64,000 nucleotides of DNA from Peribacillus sp044761985 (GCF_044761985.1 NZ_JBIWDK010000002.1:434001-498000), one strand, 5' to 3'. Shown: positions 34,681-44,171, counted from the stretch's first letter. The notes: generated from the sequence alone by a model not told the origin. Numbers and translations: made by a program.

Positions 34681-35743
34681 CTGCATTTTCCAGCCTTGAT
34701 GATTGATCTTCCATGATCAAGGCATCCACGACATCATCCAGCTTTCCTTCCATGATTTGATCCAGCTTTTGAATCGTTAAGCCAATCCGATGGTCGGTAA
34801 CACGGTTTTGCGGGAAATTATACGTGCGGATTCGTTCTGAACGGTCCCCTGTACCAACCGCAAGCTTCCGGTTCTGGTCATATTCTGCCTGTACTTCGCG
34901 ATTGATTTTGTCATATACCCGAGCCCGTAATACTTTCATCGCTTTGTCTTTATTTTTGATTTGTGATTTTTCGTCCTGACAAGACACTACCGTATTCGTT
35001 GGTATATGTGTTAAACGTACGGCAGACATGGTCGTGTTAACACTTTGCCCTCCAGGTCCGCTGGATGCAAAAGTATCTACACGTACATCCTTATCATGGA
35101 TTTGTATTTCCACTTCTTCCGCTTCTGGTAAAACGGCGACCGTTGCCGTTGATGTATGAATTCGTCCACCCGACTCCGTTTCAGGGACACGTTGAACACG
35201 ATGGGCTCCATTTTCAAACTTCAACTTGGAATAAGCACCATTCCCATTGATCATGAAAATGATTTCCTTATAACCGCCAAGCCCGGTAGGACTCGCTTCA
35301 ATGACCTCAGTCTTCCAACCTTGCACCTCAGCAAAACGGCTGTACATGCGGTAAAGACTTCCTGCAAATAGAGCCGCTTCATCTCCGCCTGCCGCTCCAC
35401 GTATTTCCATGATAACGTTTTTGTCATCATTAGGATCTTTCGGAATCAGCAAGATCTTCAGCTTTTCCTCGAGTCGTTGTATCGTGGATTCGAGTTCACT
35501 GATTTCTTCCTTAACCATATCGCGCATATCCGCATCCAATTTATCCTCAAGCATTGCTTTAGCTTCCTTGTGTTGATCCCGGACCTCTTTGTATTCCTTA
35601 TAAGTGGAAGCCGTTTCCTGAATACTAGCTTGTTCCTTCGAATATTCCCTTAGCTTATTCGTATCATTGATGATTTCAGGGTCACTCAATAGTTCATTCA
35701 ATCTCTCATATCTATCTTCTACTGCTTGCAGTCGATCAAACAA
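34673..35743 (-). CDS. prfA: Peptide chain release factor 1
   Basis: Terminates translation at UAA and UAG. The 356-residue protein contains the catalytic GGQ in SSGPGGQSVNTTMSAVRLTH; the anticodon-like recognition region lies before it. The start is a TTG (35743): AGAGGT is 7 nt upstream, and the resulting MFDRLQAVEDRYERLNELL aligns with B. subtilis RF1 (also 356). A GTG three codons upstream overlaps the ribosome site. Confidence 0.96.
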   Translation of the reverse strand: MFDRLQAVEDRYERLNELLSDPEIINDTNKLREYSKEQASIQETASTYKEYKEVRDQHKEAKAMLEDKLDADMRDMVKEEISELESTIQRLEEKLKILLIPKDPNDDKNVIMEIRGAAGGDEAALFAGSLYRMYSRFAEVQGWKTEVIEASPTGLGGYKEIIFMINGNGAYSKLKFENGAHRVQRVPETESGGRIHTSTATVAVLPEAEEVEIQIHDKDVRVDTFASSGPGGQSVNTTMSAVRLTHIPTNTVVSCQDEKSQIKNKDKAMKVLRARVYDKINREVQAEYDQNRKLAVGTGDRSERIRTYNFPQNRVTDHRIGLTIQKLDQIMEGKLDDVVDALIMEDQSSRLENADE

Positions 35744-35854
35744 GTTATTCACCTCTTAAGTTATCCAACACCTACTTGGCATGATGTTGAAAGGATCTTT
35801 TTATTTCTACATATAATTAATTCAGTGCCCCATTCGAGTTCACTTCTAAGGTTA

Positions 35855-35884
35855 ATTATAGTATAGGTGAATAATCAACGTCAA
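35855..35884 (-). promoter_or_regulatory. Sigma-A promoter of prfA-prmC
   Basis: TTGACG (35884-35879), an 18-nt spacer and perfect TATAAT (35860-35855) on minus, about 110 nt before prfA. Confidence 0.75.
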
Positions 35885-35903
35885 AGCTGATTCAAATATG
35901 TGG

Positions 35904-36356
35904 TTATTTCTTTACTTTCACATCTATATTATATTGGGGAACGGCCCGTAAGATAAGATCCTCGATCCGTCTCTTTTCCTTTTCTCTTTCCTGATCCGTC
36001 TTTATTTTGCCTTTGGCAAGGACGGTCACATGAATCGTATTGCCATTATGCCACACCATCCCAGTATCATAATCGGTTTCCGATTTAATGACCGCCCGGA
36101 TTTTATCTACTTCTTGTCCCATTGAGGGTGAATTATTACTTGTATGATGAGGTGTATTCAGCAGCTGATCAGACGGGCGTTCCGTTTCATTGTCCCAATC
36201 AGGAGTGACATTTTTCATATGATTACCAACAAATTCTTGACCATTTCTAGTTTGATCTCCGTATTCTGAATCATTATCAATTGCATTGTCATTTTGACCG
36301 CAAGCTGTCAATATACTAAGAAAAACAGCCGCCAAAAAAGGCAAAGTGATTTTCAT
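35904..36356 (-). CDS. Small lipoprotein, possibly YhcN/YlaJ-type sporulation lipoprotein
   Basis: The 150-residue protein starts with a lipoprotein signal ending in the lipobox LTAC (Cys19). An Asn/Asp-rich disordered stretch follows (about 20-78). The C-terminal domain (about 80-150) includes EVDKIRAVIKSETDYDTGMV and ends KVKK. The arrangement and the basic C-terminal part recall YhcN/YlaJ spore lipoproteins, but I cannot confirm the family. It stands alone between tdk and prfA; no clear sporulation promoter was found upstream. Confidence 0.72.
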   Translation of the reverse strand: MKITLPFLAAVFLSILTACGQNDNAIDNDSEYGDQTRNGQEFVGNHMKNVTPDWDNETERPSDQLLNTPHHTSNNSPSMGQEVDKIRAVIKSETDYDTGMVWHNGNTIHVTVLAKGKIKTDQEREKEKRRIEDLILRAVPQYNIDVKVKK

Positions 36357-36488
36357 GTTTTTACCTCCATTAGGTTATGTCTTATTAGAGTGCTTCCTCT
36401 TCAGCATTCCCAAAATGAAGGTAAAAGTTTCTTTAATTCTCTTCCATGTATTGGGATGACCTTTCTTCTATATGTTCCCTTTACCTAA

Positions 36489-36521
36489 TAAAAAATGCCC
36501 TAGGATCGGAATCCTAGGACA
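36489..36521 (-). terminator. Terminator after tdk
   Basis: Perfect 8-bp stem CCTAGGAT / ATCCTAGG with a 4-nt loop and a T run on minus, 12 nt past the tdk stop. Confidence 0.9.
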
Positions 36522-36532
36522 TCGTTTTACAT

Positions 36533-37138
36533 TCATATTTGTTCTTTTACTTCCACCGCTTGTTTACCTGGAACTTCGTGATGATGACGGCAACGGGGCT
36601 CATATGACTCCGATGCACCAACAAGAATGATGGGTTCATCATAGGAAGCAGGCGAACCATCAATCAAACGCTGAGTCCTACTGGCAGGTGACCCACATAC
36701 TTCACATACAGCTTGCAGCTTCGTAACGGATTCAGCAAGTGATAATAAAGTAGGCATGGGGCCGAATGGTTCACCTCTGAAATCTTGGTCCAGTCCAGCC
36801 ATAATCACTCGATAACCGCTGTCCGCAAGATGCTGGGCAACCCCGATAATTTCAGGATCAAAGAATTGAACTTCATCTATCGCAATAATATCCAAGGGCT
36901 GATCCAGATACTTAAATATATCTGTTGAATGGGCAATCGGCTTTGCCATCACGGAGGAACCGTTGTGTGATACGACAGCCTCTTCCGCATAGCGGTTATC
37001 TATAGCTGGTTTAAAAACCGCTATACTCTCTTTTGCAAATTGAGCACGGCTGACCCGTTTTATCAATTCCTCAGATTTACCTGAAAACATGCTTCCGCAA
37101 ATAACCTCGATCCAGCCTGTTTGTTTCATTACATACAT
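36533..37138 (-). CDS. tdk: Thymidine kinase
   Basis: Type II thymidine kinase of the salvage pathway. The protein from the ATG at 37138 has 201 residues: MYVMKQTGWIEVICGSMFSG starts it, with P-loop GSMFSGKS, Walker B DEVQFF, the lid loop AGLDQDFRGEPFG, and zinc ligands in CEVCGSPASRTQR and CRHHHE. The start equals that of B. subtilis (MYIMKQSGW); AAGGAG lies 11 nt upstream. A longer frame to 37213 has no ribosome site. Confidence 0.95.
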   Translation of the reverse strand: MYVMKQTGWIEVICGSMFSGKSEELIKRVSRAQFAKESIAVFKPAIDNRYAEEAVVSHNGSSVMAKPIAHSTDIFKYLDQPLDIIAIDEVQFFDPEIIGVAQHLADSGYRVIMAGLDQDFRGEPFGPMPTLLSLAESVTKLQAVCEVCGSPASRTQRLIDGSPASYDEPIILVGASESYEPRCRHHHEVPGKQAVEVKEQI

Positions 37139-37228
37139 GGAAACAGCTACTCCTTCCACCTGTCGATCCCTTGGCCATAATTTTTTTGGACCCGGTTTTA
37201 TATAAAATCTCATTAATTTTCAGAAAAG

Positions 37229-37264
37229 AAAAAAACAGGCAAGAAGAATACTTGCCTGTTTTTT
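37229..37264 (-). terminator. Terminator after rpmE
   Basis: Stem AAAACAGGCAAG / CTTGCCTGTTTT with a 7-nt loop and T run on minus, directly past the rpmE stop. Confidence 0.92.
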
Positions 37265-37275
37265 GAAAGTCCGGC

Positions 37276-37476
37276 TTATTTAATACCGTATTTTTTGTTG
37301 AAGCGATCAACACGTCCGCCAGCTTCAGCGAATTTTTGACGACCAGTGTAGAATGGATGGCATTCTGAACAAGTCTCAACTTTGATTTCTTCTTTAACTG
37401 AACCAGTTTCAAAAGTATTCCCGCAAGAGCAAATTACTTTTGATAGTTTATAATTTGGATGAATTCCAGTTTTCAT
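37276..37476 (-). CDS. rpmE: Ribosomal protein bL31, zinc-binding form
   Basis: The 66-residue protein keeps the Zn ligands: ICSCGNTFETG supplies two Cys and CSECHPFYTG supplies two more. This is the C+ form used when zinc is available; under zinc limitation a C- paralogue usually replaces it. The start is the ATG at 37476 (MKTGIHPNY). Its promoter and a leader hairpin lie upstream. Confidence 0.96.
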   Translation of the reverse strand: MKTGIHPNYKLSKVICSCGNTFETGSVKEEIKVETCSECHPFYTGRQKFAEAGGRVDRFNKKYGIK

Positions 37477-37605
37477 TCTTTTCAGCTCCTTCTGCCCTGA
37501 ATCATTCGAAACAGAGTTATATACTTCAAGATGAGGAAAATGCATCCTCACATTTATTGTAAAAACACATGACCTCATTATAGCAATTTAAAACTCGTTG
37601 TGCAA
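37477..37605 (-). promoter_or_regulatory. rpmE promoter and leader with hairpin
   Basis: TTGCAC (37605-37600), a 17-nt spacer and perfect TATAAT (37582-37577). The leader of about 95 nt contains TGAGGA / TCCTCA arms forming a small hairpin near 37540. An L31 leader of this sort has been described as an autoregulatory element in Firmicutes; whether this one matches that model is not tested. Confidence 0.6.
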
Positions 37606-37624
37606 CATTTTGTTTTCAACCTGT

Positions 37625-38917
37625 TTAAGAGCGCTTTAAACTCGATGATCCTTTTTTCATTTCAAGCATCTCTTCGTCCAACTTACTGAAAAATTCCTCA
37701 TTGCTTTTTGTCTGTTTTAGACGGCGAAGGAATTTCTCTGCAAAATCTGGGGAATCGGACATCGTTTTACGAATGGCCCAAAGCTTATCCAAACGGTCTT
37801 TCGGAATTAATAATTCTTCTTTACGGGTACCTGAACGGCGAATGTCAATCGCAGGGAAAATGCGTCTTTCAGCAAGGGAGCGGTCTAAGTGAAGCTCCAT
37901 ATTCCCCGTACCTTTAAATTCTTCATAAATAACATCATCCATACGTGATCCAGTATCTACCAAAGCTGTAGCAAGAATCGTTAAGCTACCGCCTTCTTCG
38001 ATGTTCCTGGCTGCTCCAAAGAAGCGTTTCGGCCGATGGAATGCAGCTGGATCAATCCCACCCGATAACGTTCTACCGCTTGGGGGAATCACTAGGTTAT
38101 AAGCACGTGCCAAACGAGTAATACTATCCATTAGAATGATGACATCGCGTTTATGCTCAACTAGGCGCATTGCCCGTTCCAATACCAGCTCAGCCACTTT
38201 GATATGGTTCTCCGGCACTTCATCGAATGTCGAACTAACGACGTCACCAGCCACTGAACGTTCAATATCCGTTACTTCTTCGGGGCGTTCGTCAATGAGT
38301 AAGACAATTAACTCCGCCTCGGGATGATTCGTTGTAATGGCATTGGCCATTTCTTTAATCAACATCGTTTTACCCGCCTTAGGGGGAGCCACGATTAACC
38401 CACGTTGGCCAAACCCGACAGGAGCAAGGACATCCATAATTCTTGTTGATAAATTCTTCGTCGTTGTTTCTAATGTAATCTGTCTATTTGGATACAACGG
38501 AGTCAACCCAGGGAAATGGACACGTTCCTTAGCAGACTCAGGATTGTCGCCATTAACGGCTTCTACATGTAATAATCCATAATAGCGTTCGTTTTCTTTC
38601 GGCGGCCTAACCTTTCCGGATACCTTATCACCATTACGCAAATCAAACCTGCGGATTTGGGAAGCTGAAATATAGATATCCTCCGAGCTTGGAGAGTAAT
38701 TAATCGGACGCAGGAAACCAAATCCCTCTGAAGGGATAATCTCTAAAACACCTTCCATGAATAGAAGGCCATCTTGTTCGGCTTGAGCTTTTAGGATCGC
38801 AAATATAAGTTCTTTTTTCGACAGCTTGCTGTAATAAGAAACTTTATATTCCCGTGCATGCTCATAGAGATCTTTTAATTTCATGTTTTCTAAATTGGAA
38901 ATCGTTAAATTCATCAT
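37625..38917 (-). CDS. rho: Transcription termination factor Rho
   Basis: Hexameric RNA helicase, 430 residues. It has the N-terminal Rho domain (LKDLYEHAREYKVSYYSKLS), an OSBP-type cold-shock RNA-binding domain (LEIIPSEGFGFLRPINYSPS), and Walker A PPKAGKTMLIKE with Walker B VIILMDSITRLARAYN. The start pair of ATGs (38917/38914) has a weak ribosome site. The gap on its 5' side has a sigma-A promoter and a leader of about 200 nt, which would allow the autogenous control known for rho. Confidence 0.96.
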   Translation of the reverse strand: MMNLTISNLENMKLKDLYEHAREYKVSYYSKLSKKELIFAILKAQAEQDGLLFMEGVLEIIPSEGFGFLRPINYSPSSEDIYISASQIRRFDLRNGDKVSGKVRPPKENERYYGLLHVEAVNGDNPESAKERVHFPGLTPLYPNRQITLETTTKNLSTRIMDVLAPVGFGQRGLIVAPPKAGKTMLIKEMANAITTNHPEAELIVLLIDERPEEVTDIERSVAGDVVSSTFDEVPENHIKVAELVLERAMRLVEHKRDVIILMDSITRLARAYNLVIPPSGRTLSGGIDPAAFHRPKRFFGAARNIEEGGSLTILATALVDTGSRMDDVIYEEFKGTGNMELHLDRSLAERRIFPAIDIRRSGTRKEELLIPKDRLDKLWAIRKTMSDSPDFAEKFLRRLKQTKSNEEFFSKLDEEMLEMKKGSSSLKRS

Positions 38918-39125
38918 GACACCACACTTTTATTAATTAAACGTTTTCACCCATACTGAAAAAGGATTGGTTTGTTAAATGGAAGAGAATCCACAATCCA
39001 TGTACCTGACCAGAGTTTTCGTAGAAAGGATGATACATTTTACATGTAAAGAAGAAAATTATTTGAAGGCTTCTTGAAGTTTGGAGTGAAAGGGCAGAAT
39101 TAAATCAATTAGTAGAACAAGCTTT

Positions 39126-39154
39126 ATTTTACTTTTTTTAATTAAATTATTCAA
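39126..39154 (-). promoter_or_regulatory. Sigma-A promoter of rho
   Basis: TTGAAT (39154-39149), 17 nt, TAAAAT (39131-39126) on minus. The 200-nt leader between it and rho holds no gene; it contains a purine-poor stretch but no clear terminator hairpin. Confidence 0.6.
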
Positions 39155-39171
39155 CTTAATTTTTTAAAAGA

Positions 39172-39203
39172 GAAAGCGTGCATGAAACACGCGCGCTTTC
39201 CCT
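39172..39203 (-). terminator. Terminator after glpX
   Basis: GAAAGCG(cg)CGTG / CACGCTTTC stem with TCTTTT on minus, 26 nt past the glpX stop. Confidence 0.8.
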
Positions 39204-39228
39204 CATAACTATTCAAGAGTAAATGGTC

Positions 39229-40191
39229 TTATCTAATCAAGCCGTTTGGCTTCATTTTCAGAATATGGCGTCCATCGATGAAACGGACCGTTCCTGATTT
39301 GGCACGCATGACCACGGATTGTGTCTCGCCATGATGAGCCTTAAATTGTACGCCACGAAGAAGTTCACCATCCGTAACGCCAGTCGCAGCAAAAATCGCG
39401 TCATCACCACGGACAAGGTCTTCCATTCTCAAGACTTTACCAAGATCAAGTCCCATTTTCCCACAGCGTTTCACTTCTTCTTCATTTTGAGGAAGAAGCT
39501 TACCTTGGATTTCTCCTCCAAGACATTTTAATGCTACAGCTGAAATGACTCCCTCAGGAGCTCCACCAGATCCGAATAGAATATCAACACCTGTATGATC
39601 GAAAGCCGTATTAATGGCACCGGCTACATCTCCATCGTTGATCAACTTGATACGGGCACCCGCATCGCGAAGTTCTTCGATGATTTTAGAATGGCGTTTA
39701 CGGTTCAAGACCGTAGCTACCACGTCTTGAATATCCTTATTTTTCGCTTTGGCAACTGCCTTAAGGTTATCTAATACGGATGCATTGATATCGATCAGGC
39801 CTACCGCTTCAGGACCGACGGCAATTTTATCCATATACATATCAGGAGCATGCAGCAAGTTCCCTTGATCGGCAACAGCCAAAACTGCTAGTGCATTCCA
39901 TCCGCCTGATGCAACGATATTCGTTCCTTCTAAAGGATCGACTGCAACATCCACTAGTGGTCCAAGGCCTGTACCAAGTTTCTCACCGATATAAAGCATG
40001 GGTGCTTCGTCCATTTCCCCTTCACCGATAACGACCGTACCTTGCATGGGTATGCTATTAAAAACATCCCTCATCGCCGTTGTTGCCGCATCATCTGCTT
40101 CTTCTTTCTTTCCTCTACCCATCCAACGCGCAGATGCAAGAGCAGCCGCTTCCGTTACACGGACAAGCTCCATCGACAAACTTCTTTCCAT
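39229..40191 (-). CDS. glpX: Fructose-1,6-bisphosphatase class II
   Basis: Gluconeogenic phosphatase (B. subtilis ywjI/glpX). The 320-residue protein has the metal-binding and substrate motif VDVAVDPLEGTNIVASGG and the family block DILFGSGGAPEGVISAVALK. I choose the ATG at 40191, with GAGGGGG 8 nt upstream; the longer frame is not supported. It follows murAB by about 100 nt, in a gap with TATACT and TATTAT boxes but no good -35. Confidence 0.95.
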   Translation of the reverse strand: MERSLSMELVRVTEAAALASARWMGRGKKEEADDAATTAMRDVFNSIPMQGTVVIGEGEMDEAPMLYIGEKLGTGLGPLVDVAVDPLEGTNIVASGGWNALAVLAVADQGNLLHAPDMYMDKIAVGPEAVGLIDINASVLDNLKAVAKAKNKDIQDVVATVLNRKRHSKIIEELRDAGARIKLINDGDVAGAINTAFDHTGVDILFGSGGAPEGVISAVALKCLGGEIQGKLLPQNEEEVKRCGKMGLDLGKVLRMEDLVRGDDAIFAATGVTDGELLRGVQFKAHHGETQSVVMRAKSGTVRFIDGRHILKMKPNGLIR

Positions 40192-40288
40192 TTTTCGTTC
40201 CCCCTCAATGTGCAAACATGTTTTATTTATATAATAGTATAGCACATTAAAGCATATAACGTAACACAATAAGGCAATAAGAAAGGGA

Positions 40289-41572
40289 TCAGCTTTTCAG
40301 CTGCTCCACTTCTTCTTCTGTCATTTTTTCACGCCAGATCGTTGCACCTAAGCCAGAAAGTTTCTCTACAAGATGACTATATCCACGGTCTATATGTTCA
40401 AGACCCGTCACTTCCGTTATTCCTTCTGCCATTAAACCTGCAATTACCAAAGCTGCTCCTGCACGCAAATCGCTCGCTTTTACCTTTGCCCCATGAAGTT
40501 GGACCGGGCCGCTAATGATACCCGTCCTGCCTTCTGCTTTAATCTTTGCATTCATGCGGCGTAATTCGTCTATATGCTTAAAGCGTGCTCCGTAAATCGT
40601 GTCAGTCACCATGCTTGAACCGCTCGCTTTTGTTAATAACGACGTAAAAGGCTGCTGTAAGTCAGTCGGGAACCCTGGATAAACCAAGGTCTTTATATCA
40701 ACAGATTTCAGGACCTGACCAGGAGCCACAAATACTTGATCGTCCCCAGCTTCGATACCGACGCCCATTTCCCGCATTTTGGACGTGAGTGACTCTAAAT
40801 GTTGGGGAATGACATTATCGATCAATATGCCCTCACCAACAGCAGCAGCTAGAATCATGAAAGTTCCCGCTTCTATCCGATCGGGGATAATCGTATGTTT
40901 GCACCCATGAAGGCTATCCACACCATCAATCCGAATGATATCCGTTCCGGCTCCCTTGATTTTCGCTCCCATATTGGTCAACAAGGTAGCAACATCAATA
41001 ATTTCTGGCTCTTTTGCTGCATTTTCAATTACGGTCCGCCCTTTAGCCAAGACAGCAGCCAACATGATATTGATCGTTGCCCCGACACTGACTACATCCA
41101 AATAGATACGGGCACCACGTAACTCTTCCGCCCTTAAATAAATGGCGCCTTGTTCATTCGTCACTTGTGCTCCTAGTGCTTCGAACCCTTTAATATGCTG
41201 ATCGATTGGACGAGGTCCTAAATGACATCCTCCAGGCAGTCCAATTACAGCTTTTTTAAATTTCCCTAGCATCGCACCCATCAAATAATAAGAGGCACGC
41301 AATTTTTTCACCTTTCCGTTAGGTAGAGGCATAGAAATCATTTTGCTGGGATCGACAGTCATTTCACCATCGTTAAAAACAACAGTACCGCCAATTTCCT
41401 CCATTAATTCTTTTAGCATCTGTACATCAGAGATATCCGGCAGGCCTTCTATCGTGACTGGGGAATCTGCCAAAATCGTTGCAGGAATTAAAGCGACAGC
41501 ACTGTTTTTCGCACCACTGACCCGAATGGTCCCCTTAAGAGGATAACCACCGGCAATTTTAAGTTTTTCCAT
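40289..41572 (-). CDS. murAB: UDP-N-acetylglucosamine 1-carboxyvinyltransferase 2
   Basis: Second MurA (also called MurZ), 427 residues, with catalytic Cys116 in PGGCHLGPRPIDQH and substrate KN at 22-23. It is clearly distinct from the MurAA copy at 874-2175. The location between tal and glpX matches B. subtilis murAB. It is usually the dispensable or stress-related copy. Confidence 0.95.
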   Translation of the reverse strand: MEKLKIAGGYPLKGTIRVSGAKNSAVALIPATILADSPVTIEGLPDISDVQMLKELMEEIGGTVVFNDGEMTVDPSKMISMPLPNGKVKKLRASYYLMGAMLGKFKKAVIGLPGGCHLGPRPIDQHIKGFEALGAQVTNEQGAIYLRAEELRGARIYLDVVSVGATINIMLAAVLAKGRTVIENAAKEPEIIDVATLLTNMGAKIKGAGTDIIRIDGVDSLHGCKHTIIPDRIEAGTFMILAAAVGEGILIDNVIPQHLESLTSKMREMGVGIEAGDDQVFVAPGQVLKSVDIKTLVYPGFPTDLQQPFTSLLTKASGSSMVTDTIYGARFKHIDELRRMNAKIKAEGRTGIISGPVQLHGAKVKASDLRAGAALVIAGLMAEGITEVTGLEHIDRGYSHLVEKLSGLGATIWREKMTEEEVEQLKS

Positions 41573-41789
41573 AATGAACTCCCTTCCACGCTAAGCACTC
41601 AAGAAGCTGTATTTTAAATAAAAGTAATATTTTACCACAAGAAAATTGCGTAATCCGACATCATTCACTATCTAGTTTCTTAGTTTACACAAAAATAGAA
41701 AAGTCATGTAGAAAAATGAGAAAAATTTCTAATTTTTTTCTTTTTCATCCAATACTCAGCATTCTTTTGCAACTTAGCGGTAGGATTCA

Positions 41790-42440
41790 TTATGCTTCTG
41801 TACGAGAGTTCCAGTCTTTCAAGAATGCTTCGATCCCTTTATCCGTTAAAGGATGGTGGAATAATTGCATTAACACTTTATAAGGAATTGTTGCGATATG
41901 AGCTCCGTTTAACGCAGCTTGTGTGATATGCATCGGATGGCGAATTGAAGCCGCGATGATTTCTGATTGGATGCCATGGATTGTAAAGATGTCTGCGATA
42001 TCGGAGATTAAGTCCAATCCATTTTGACCGATATCATCTAAACGTCCTAAGAATGGAGACACATATGTCGCTCCTGCCCTAGCAGCAAGTAACGCTTGGT
42101 TGGCACTGAAAATAAGGGTAACATTCGTTTTAACCCCTTGTTTTGTTAAAGCTGCAACAGCCTTCAAGCCATCCGGTGTCATTGGTACTTTGATTGTGAT
42201 ATTTGGTGCAATGGCAACTAGTTCTTTTGCCTCTGCCATCATTCCTTCAAAATCAAGGGAGATAACTTCTGCAGAGACAGATTCCTTTACAAGGCTTGTA
42301 ATCTCTTTTAGACGATCATGAAAAGAAACGCCTTTTTCTCTTGCTACAAGAGATGGGTTAGTCGTAACCCCTCCTAAGACACCAAGTTCGTAAGCTTGTT
42401 TAATTTCTTCCATATTAGCTGTATCAATAAAGAATTTCAT
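41790..42440 (-). CDS. tal: Transaldolase (TalC/MipB type)
   Basis: The protein from the ATG at 42440 has 216 residues, beginning MKFFIDTANMEEIKQAYELG. The Schiff-base Lys is in APNITIKVPMTPDGLKA, and the family block VTTNPSLVAREKG is present. It is the short class; members can be transaldolase or fructose-6-phosphate aldolase. The surrounding genes (fbaA, glpX) suit transaldolase. It equals B. subtilis ywjH. Further 5' extension to 42551 is unsupported. Confidence 0.92.
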   Translation of the reverse strand: MKFFIDTANMEEIKQAYELGVLGGVTTNPSLVAREKGVSFHDRLKEITSLVKESVSAEVISLDFEGMMAEAKELVAIAPNITIKVPMTPDGLKAVAALTKQGVKTNVTLIFSANQALLAARAGATYVSPFLGRLDDIGQNGLDLISDIADIFTIHGIQSEIIAASIRHPMHITQAALNGAHIATIPYKVLMQLFHHPLTDKGIEAFLKDWNSRTEA

Positions 42441-42537
42441 GAAAAGTTCCTCCATATGTAAATGAATTTTACGTGCTTGTACACTGCATTTTAATGGTTT
42501 GATGAACGAAGGGCAATACCGCCTTGTTCCTATGTCG

Positions 42538-42565
42538 CCATCAGAGAACAAAAAAATCTCTGATG
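42538..42565 (-). other. Hairpin with T run in the loop between fbaA and tal
   Basis: Perfect 10-bp arms CCATCAGAGA / TCTCTGATGG with seven T in the loop on minus and no T tract after the stem. It is not a standard terminator. Confidence 0.6.
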
Positions 42566-42588
42566 GACAAACTTCCTTTTAAAAAAAA

Positions 42589-43446
42589 TTAAGCTTTGTT
42601 ATTGGAACCGAATTCGCGAATTTTGCCAATGACCGTTTGTTTGATTGCTTCCCGACCAGGTCCTAAGAATTTGCGTGGATCATATACATCCGCATTACTA
42701 TTTAAGACTTCTCGAACAGCTTTAGTGAAAACGATTTGGTTTTCCGTATTCACATTTATTTTTGATGTTCCCAGTGAAATGGCTTTTTGGATATCTTTTG
42801 TCGGAATACCAGTGCCACCATGAAGCACAAGCGGTTTTTTAGTTAGATCACGAACCTCTTCCATTTCCTTATACCCAAGGTTCGGTTCTCCTTTATATGG
42901 ACCATGGACAGAACCCAATGCCGGAGCAAAGCAGTCTACATCCGTTTCCTTAACAAGAAGTTCACATTCCTTAGGATCTGCATAAACGACACCATCTGCG
43001 ATGACGTCATCTTCTTGTCCACCTACTGTTCCTACTTCAGCCTCAACGGACACATTGCGGGCGTGAGCGAATTCCACAACCTTCTTAGTCGTTTCAATGT
43101 TCTCTTCAATCGGGTGATGGGAAGCATCGATCATTACTGAAGTGAAACCAGCCTCGATAGCTTCTTTACACTTATCAAAGCTAGAACCATGGTCAAGATG
43201 AATGGCCACAGGTACGGTGATTTTCATATCTTCCATTAAACCTTGAACCATCATCACAGTTGTTTTGAATCCACCCATGTGACGGGCAGCCCCTTCAGAA
43301 ACACCAAGAATGACCGGCGATTTTTCTTCTTCTGAAGCAGCCAGAATAGCTTGCGTCCACTCCAGGTTATTAATGTTAAATTGACCTACTGCATACTTTT
43401 CATCAAGAGCTTTATTCAGCATATCTTTCATGGAAACTAAAGGCAT
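42589..43446 (-). CDS. fbaA: Fructose-bisphosphate aldolase class II
   Basis: Zn-dependent glycolytic aldolase, 285 residues. Motifs: VPVAIHLDHGSSFDKCKEAI with the metal His and catalytic Asp, HGSVHGPYKG, and PLVLHGGTGIPTKD. Length is as in B. subtilis. It precedes tal in the same direction, with AGGAGG before the ATG. Confidence 0.97.
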   Translation of the reverse strand: MPLVSMKDMLNKALDEKYAVGQFNINNLEWTQAILAASEEEKSPVILGVSEGAARHMGGFKTTVMMVQGLMEDMKITVPVAIHLDHGSSFDKCKEAIEAGFTSVMIDASHHPIEENIETTKKVVEFAHARNVSVEAEVGTVGGQEDDVIADGVVYADPKECELLVKETDVDCFAPALGSVHGPYKGEPNLGYKEMEEVRDLTKKPLVLHGGTGIPTKDIQKAISLGTSKINVNTENQIVFTKAVREVLNSNADVYDPRKFLGPGREAIKQTVIGKIREFGSNNKA

Positions 43447-43613
43447 TTGATTTCCTCCTAATAATGAATGTATTGTTGAAAGTTGTTTCTATCTAGATAT
43501 TCCCGAAAACTAAAGCATCATACACATAATAACCAGAATATCTCTACTCGTTTAGCATATCAATACATGAAAAAAACAGCAACAAATTGACCATATCACT
43601 TAAGCTTCACACT

Positions 43614-43647
43614 AAAAAAACACGGCTATCTTAAAGAAGATGCCGTG
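43614..43647 (-). terminator. Terminator after spo0F
   Basis: CACGGCATCTT / AAGATaGCCGTG stem and T run on minus, 36 nt past the spo0F stop. Confidence 0.9.
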
Positions 43648-43682
43648 ACGCTTCTTTATTGAGAAAAGATCCATAAACCTAG

Positions 43683-44054
43683 TTAACTAGATTGGATGGG
43701 TAAATATTCACGGACAGCATTTCTAATATCATCGATGTCAAAAGGCTTTGCAAAATGAGTCATCGCCCCTAAGTCCTTTGCTTCTTGTATCATGTCAAGT
43801 TCTCCATACGCCGTCATGATGATGACCCGAATATCGGGATCGACCGCTTTCATCCGCTTCAAGATTTCTATCCCATCCATACCGGGTATCTTCATATCCA
43901 ACAATACAAGATCAGGTGAATCATTGTTAAGAACTTCTAAAGCCTGAATGCCATTCGCAGCTTGAAACGTTTCATACCCTGCTTTATGTAAGACCTCGTT
44001 CAATAAAATTCGAATCCCAAACTGGTCATCGACAATTAATATTTTCCCTGACAT
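43683..44054 (-). CDS. spo0F: Sporulation phosphorelay response regulator Spo0F
   Basis: Single receiver domain of 123 residues that takes phosphate from KinA-E and hands it to Spo0B. The phosphorylated Asp53 is in LVLLDMKIPGMDGIEILKRM, and the conserved Lys is in HFAKPFDI. Nearly identical blocks to B. subtilis Spo0F (IVDDQFGIRILLNEV) make this firm. AGAGGTGG lies before the ATG. A sigma-H promoter lies at 44172-44200. Confidence 0.97.
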   Translation of the reverse strand: MSGKILIVDDQFGIRILLNEVLHKAGYETFQAANGIQALEVLNNDSPDLVLLDMKIPGMDGIEILKRMKAVDPDIRVIIMTAYGELDMIQEAKDLGAMTHFAKPFDIDDIRNAVREYLPIQSS

Positions 44055-44171
44055 TTAGCCACCTCTGTTCTCTATTTGTAATGTGAAAATGAATCAGATA
44101 ATAGATCCCCCTTATGGGTAATTAATTTGGCTTGCTGCAAAACTTCTTTGGAGTTCTATGTCTCTATGTTC

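Noticed and set aside
40289..41572. murAB as a recent duplicate of murAA
   Set aside because: The two copies differ throughout and each is in its own conserved B. subtilis context; an old, normal paralogue pair.
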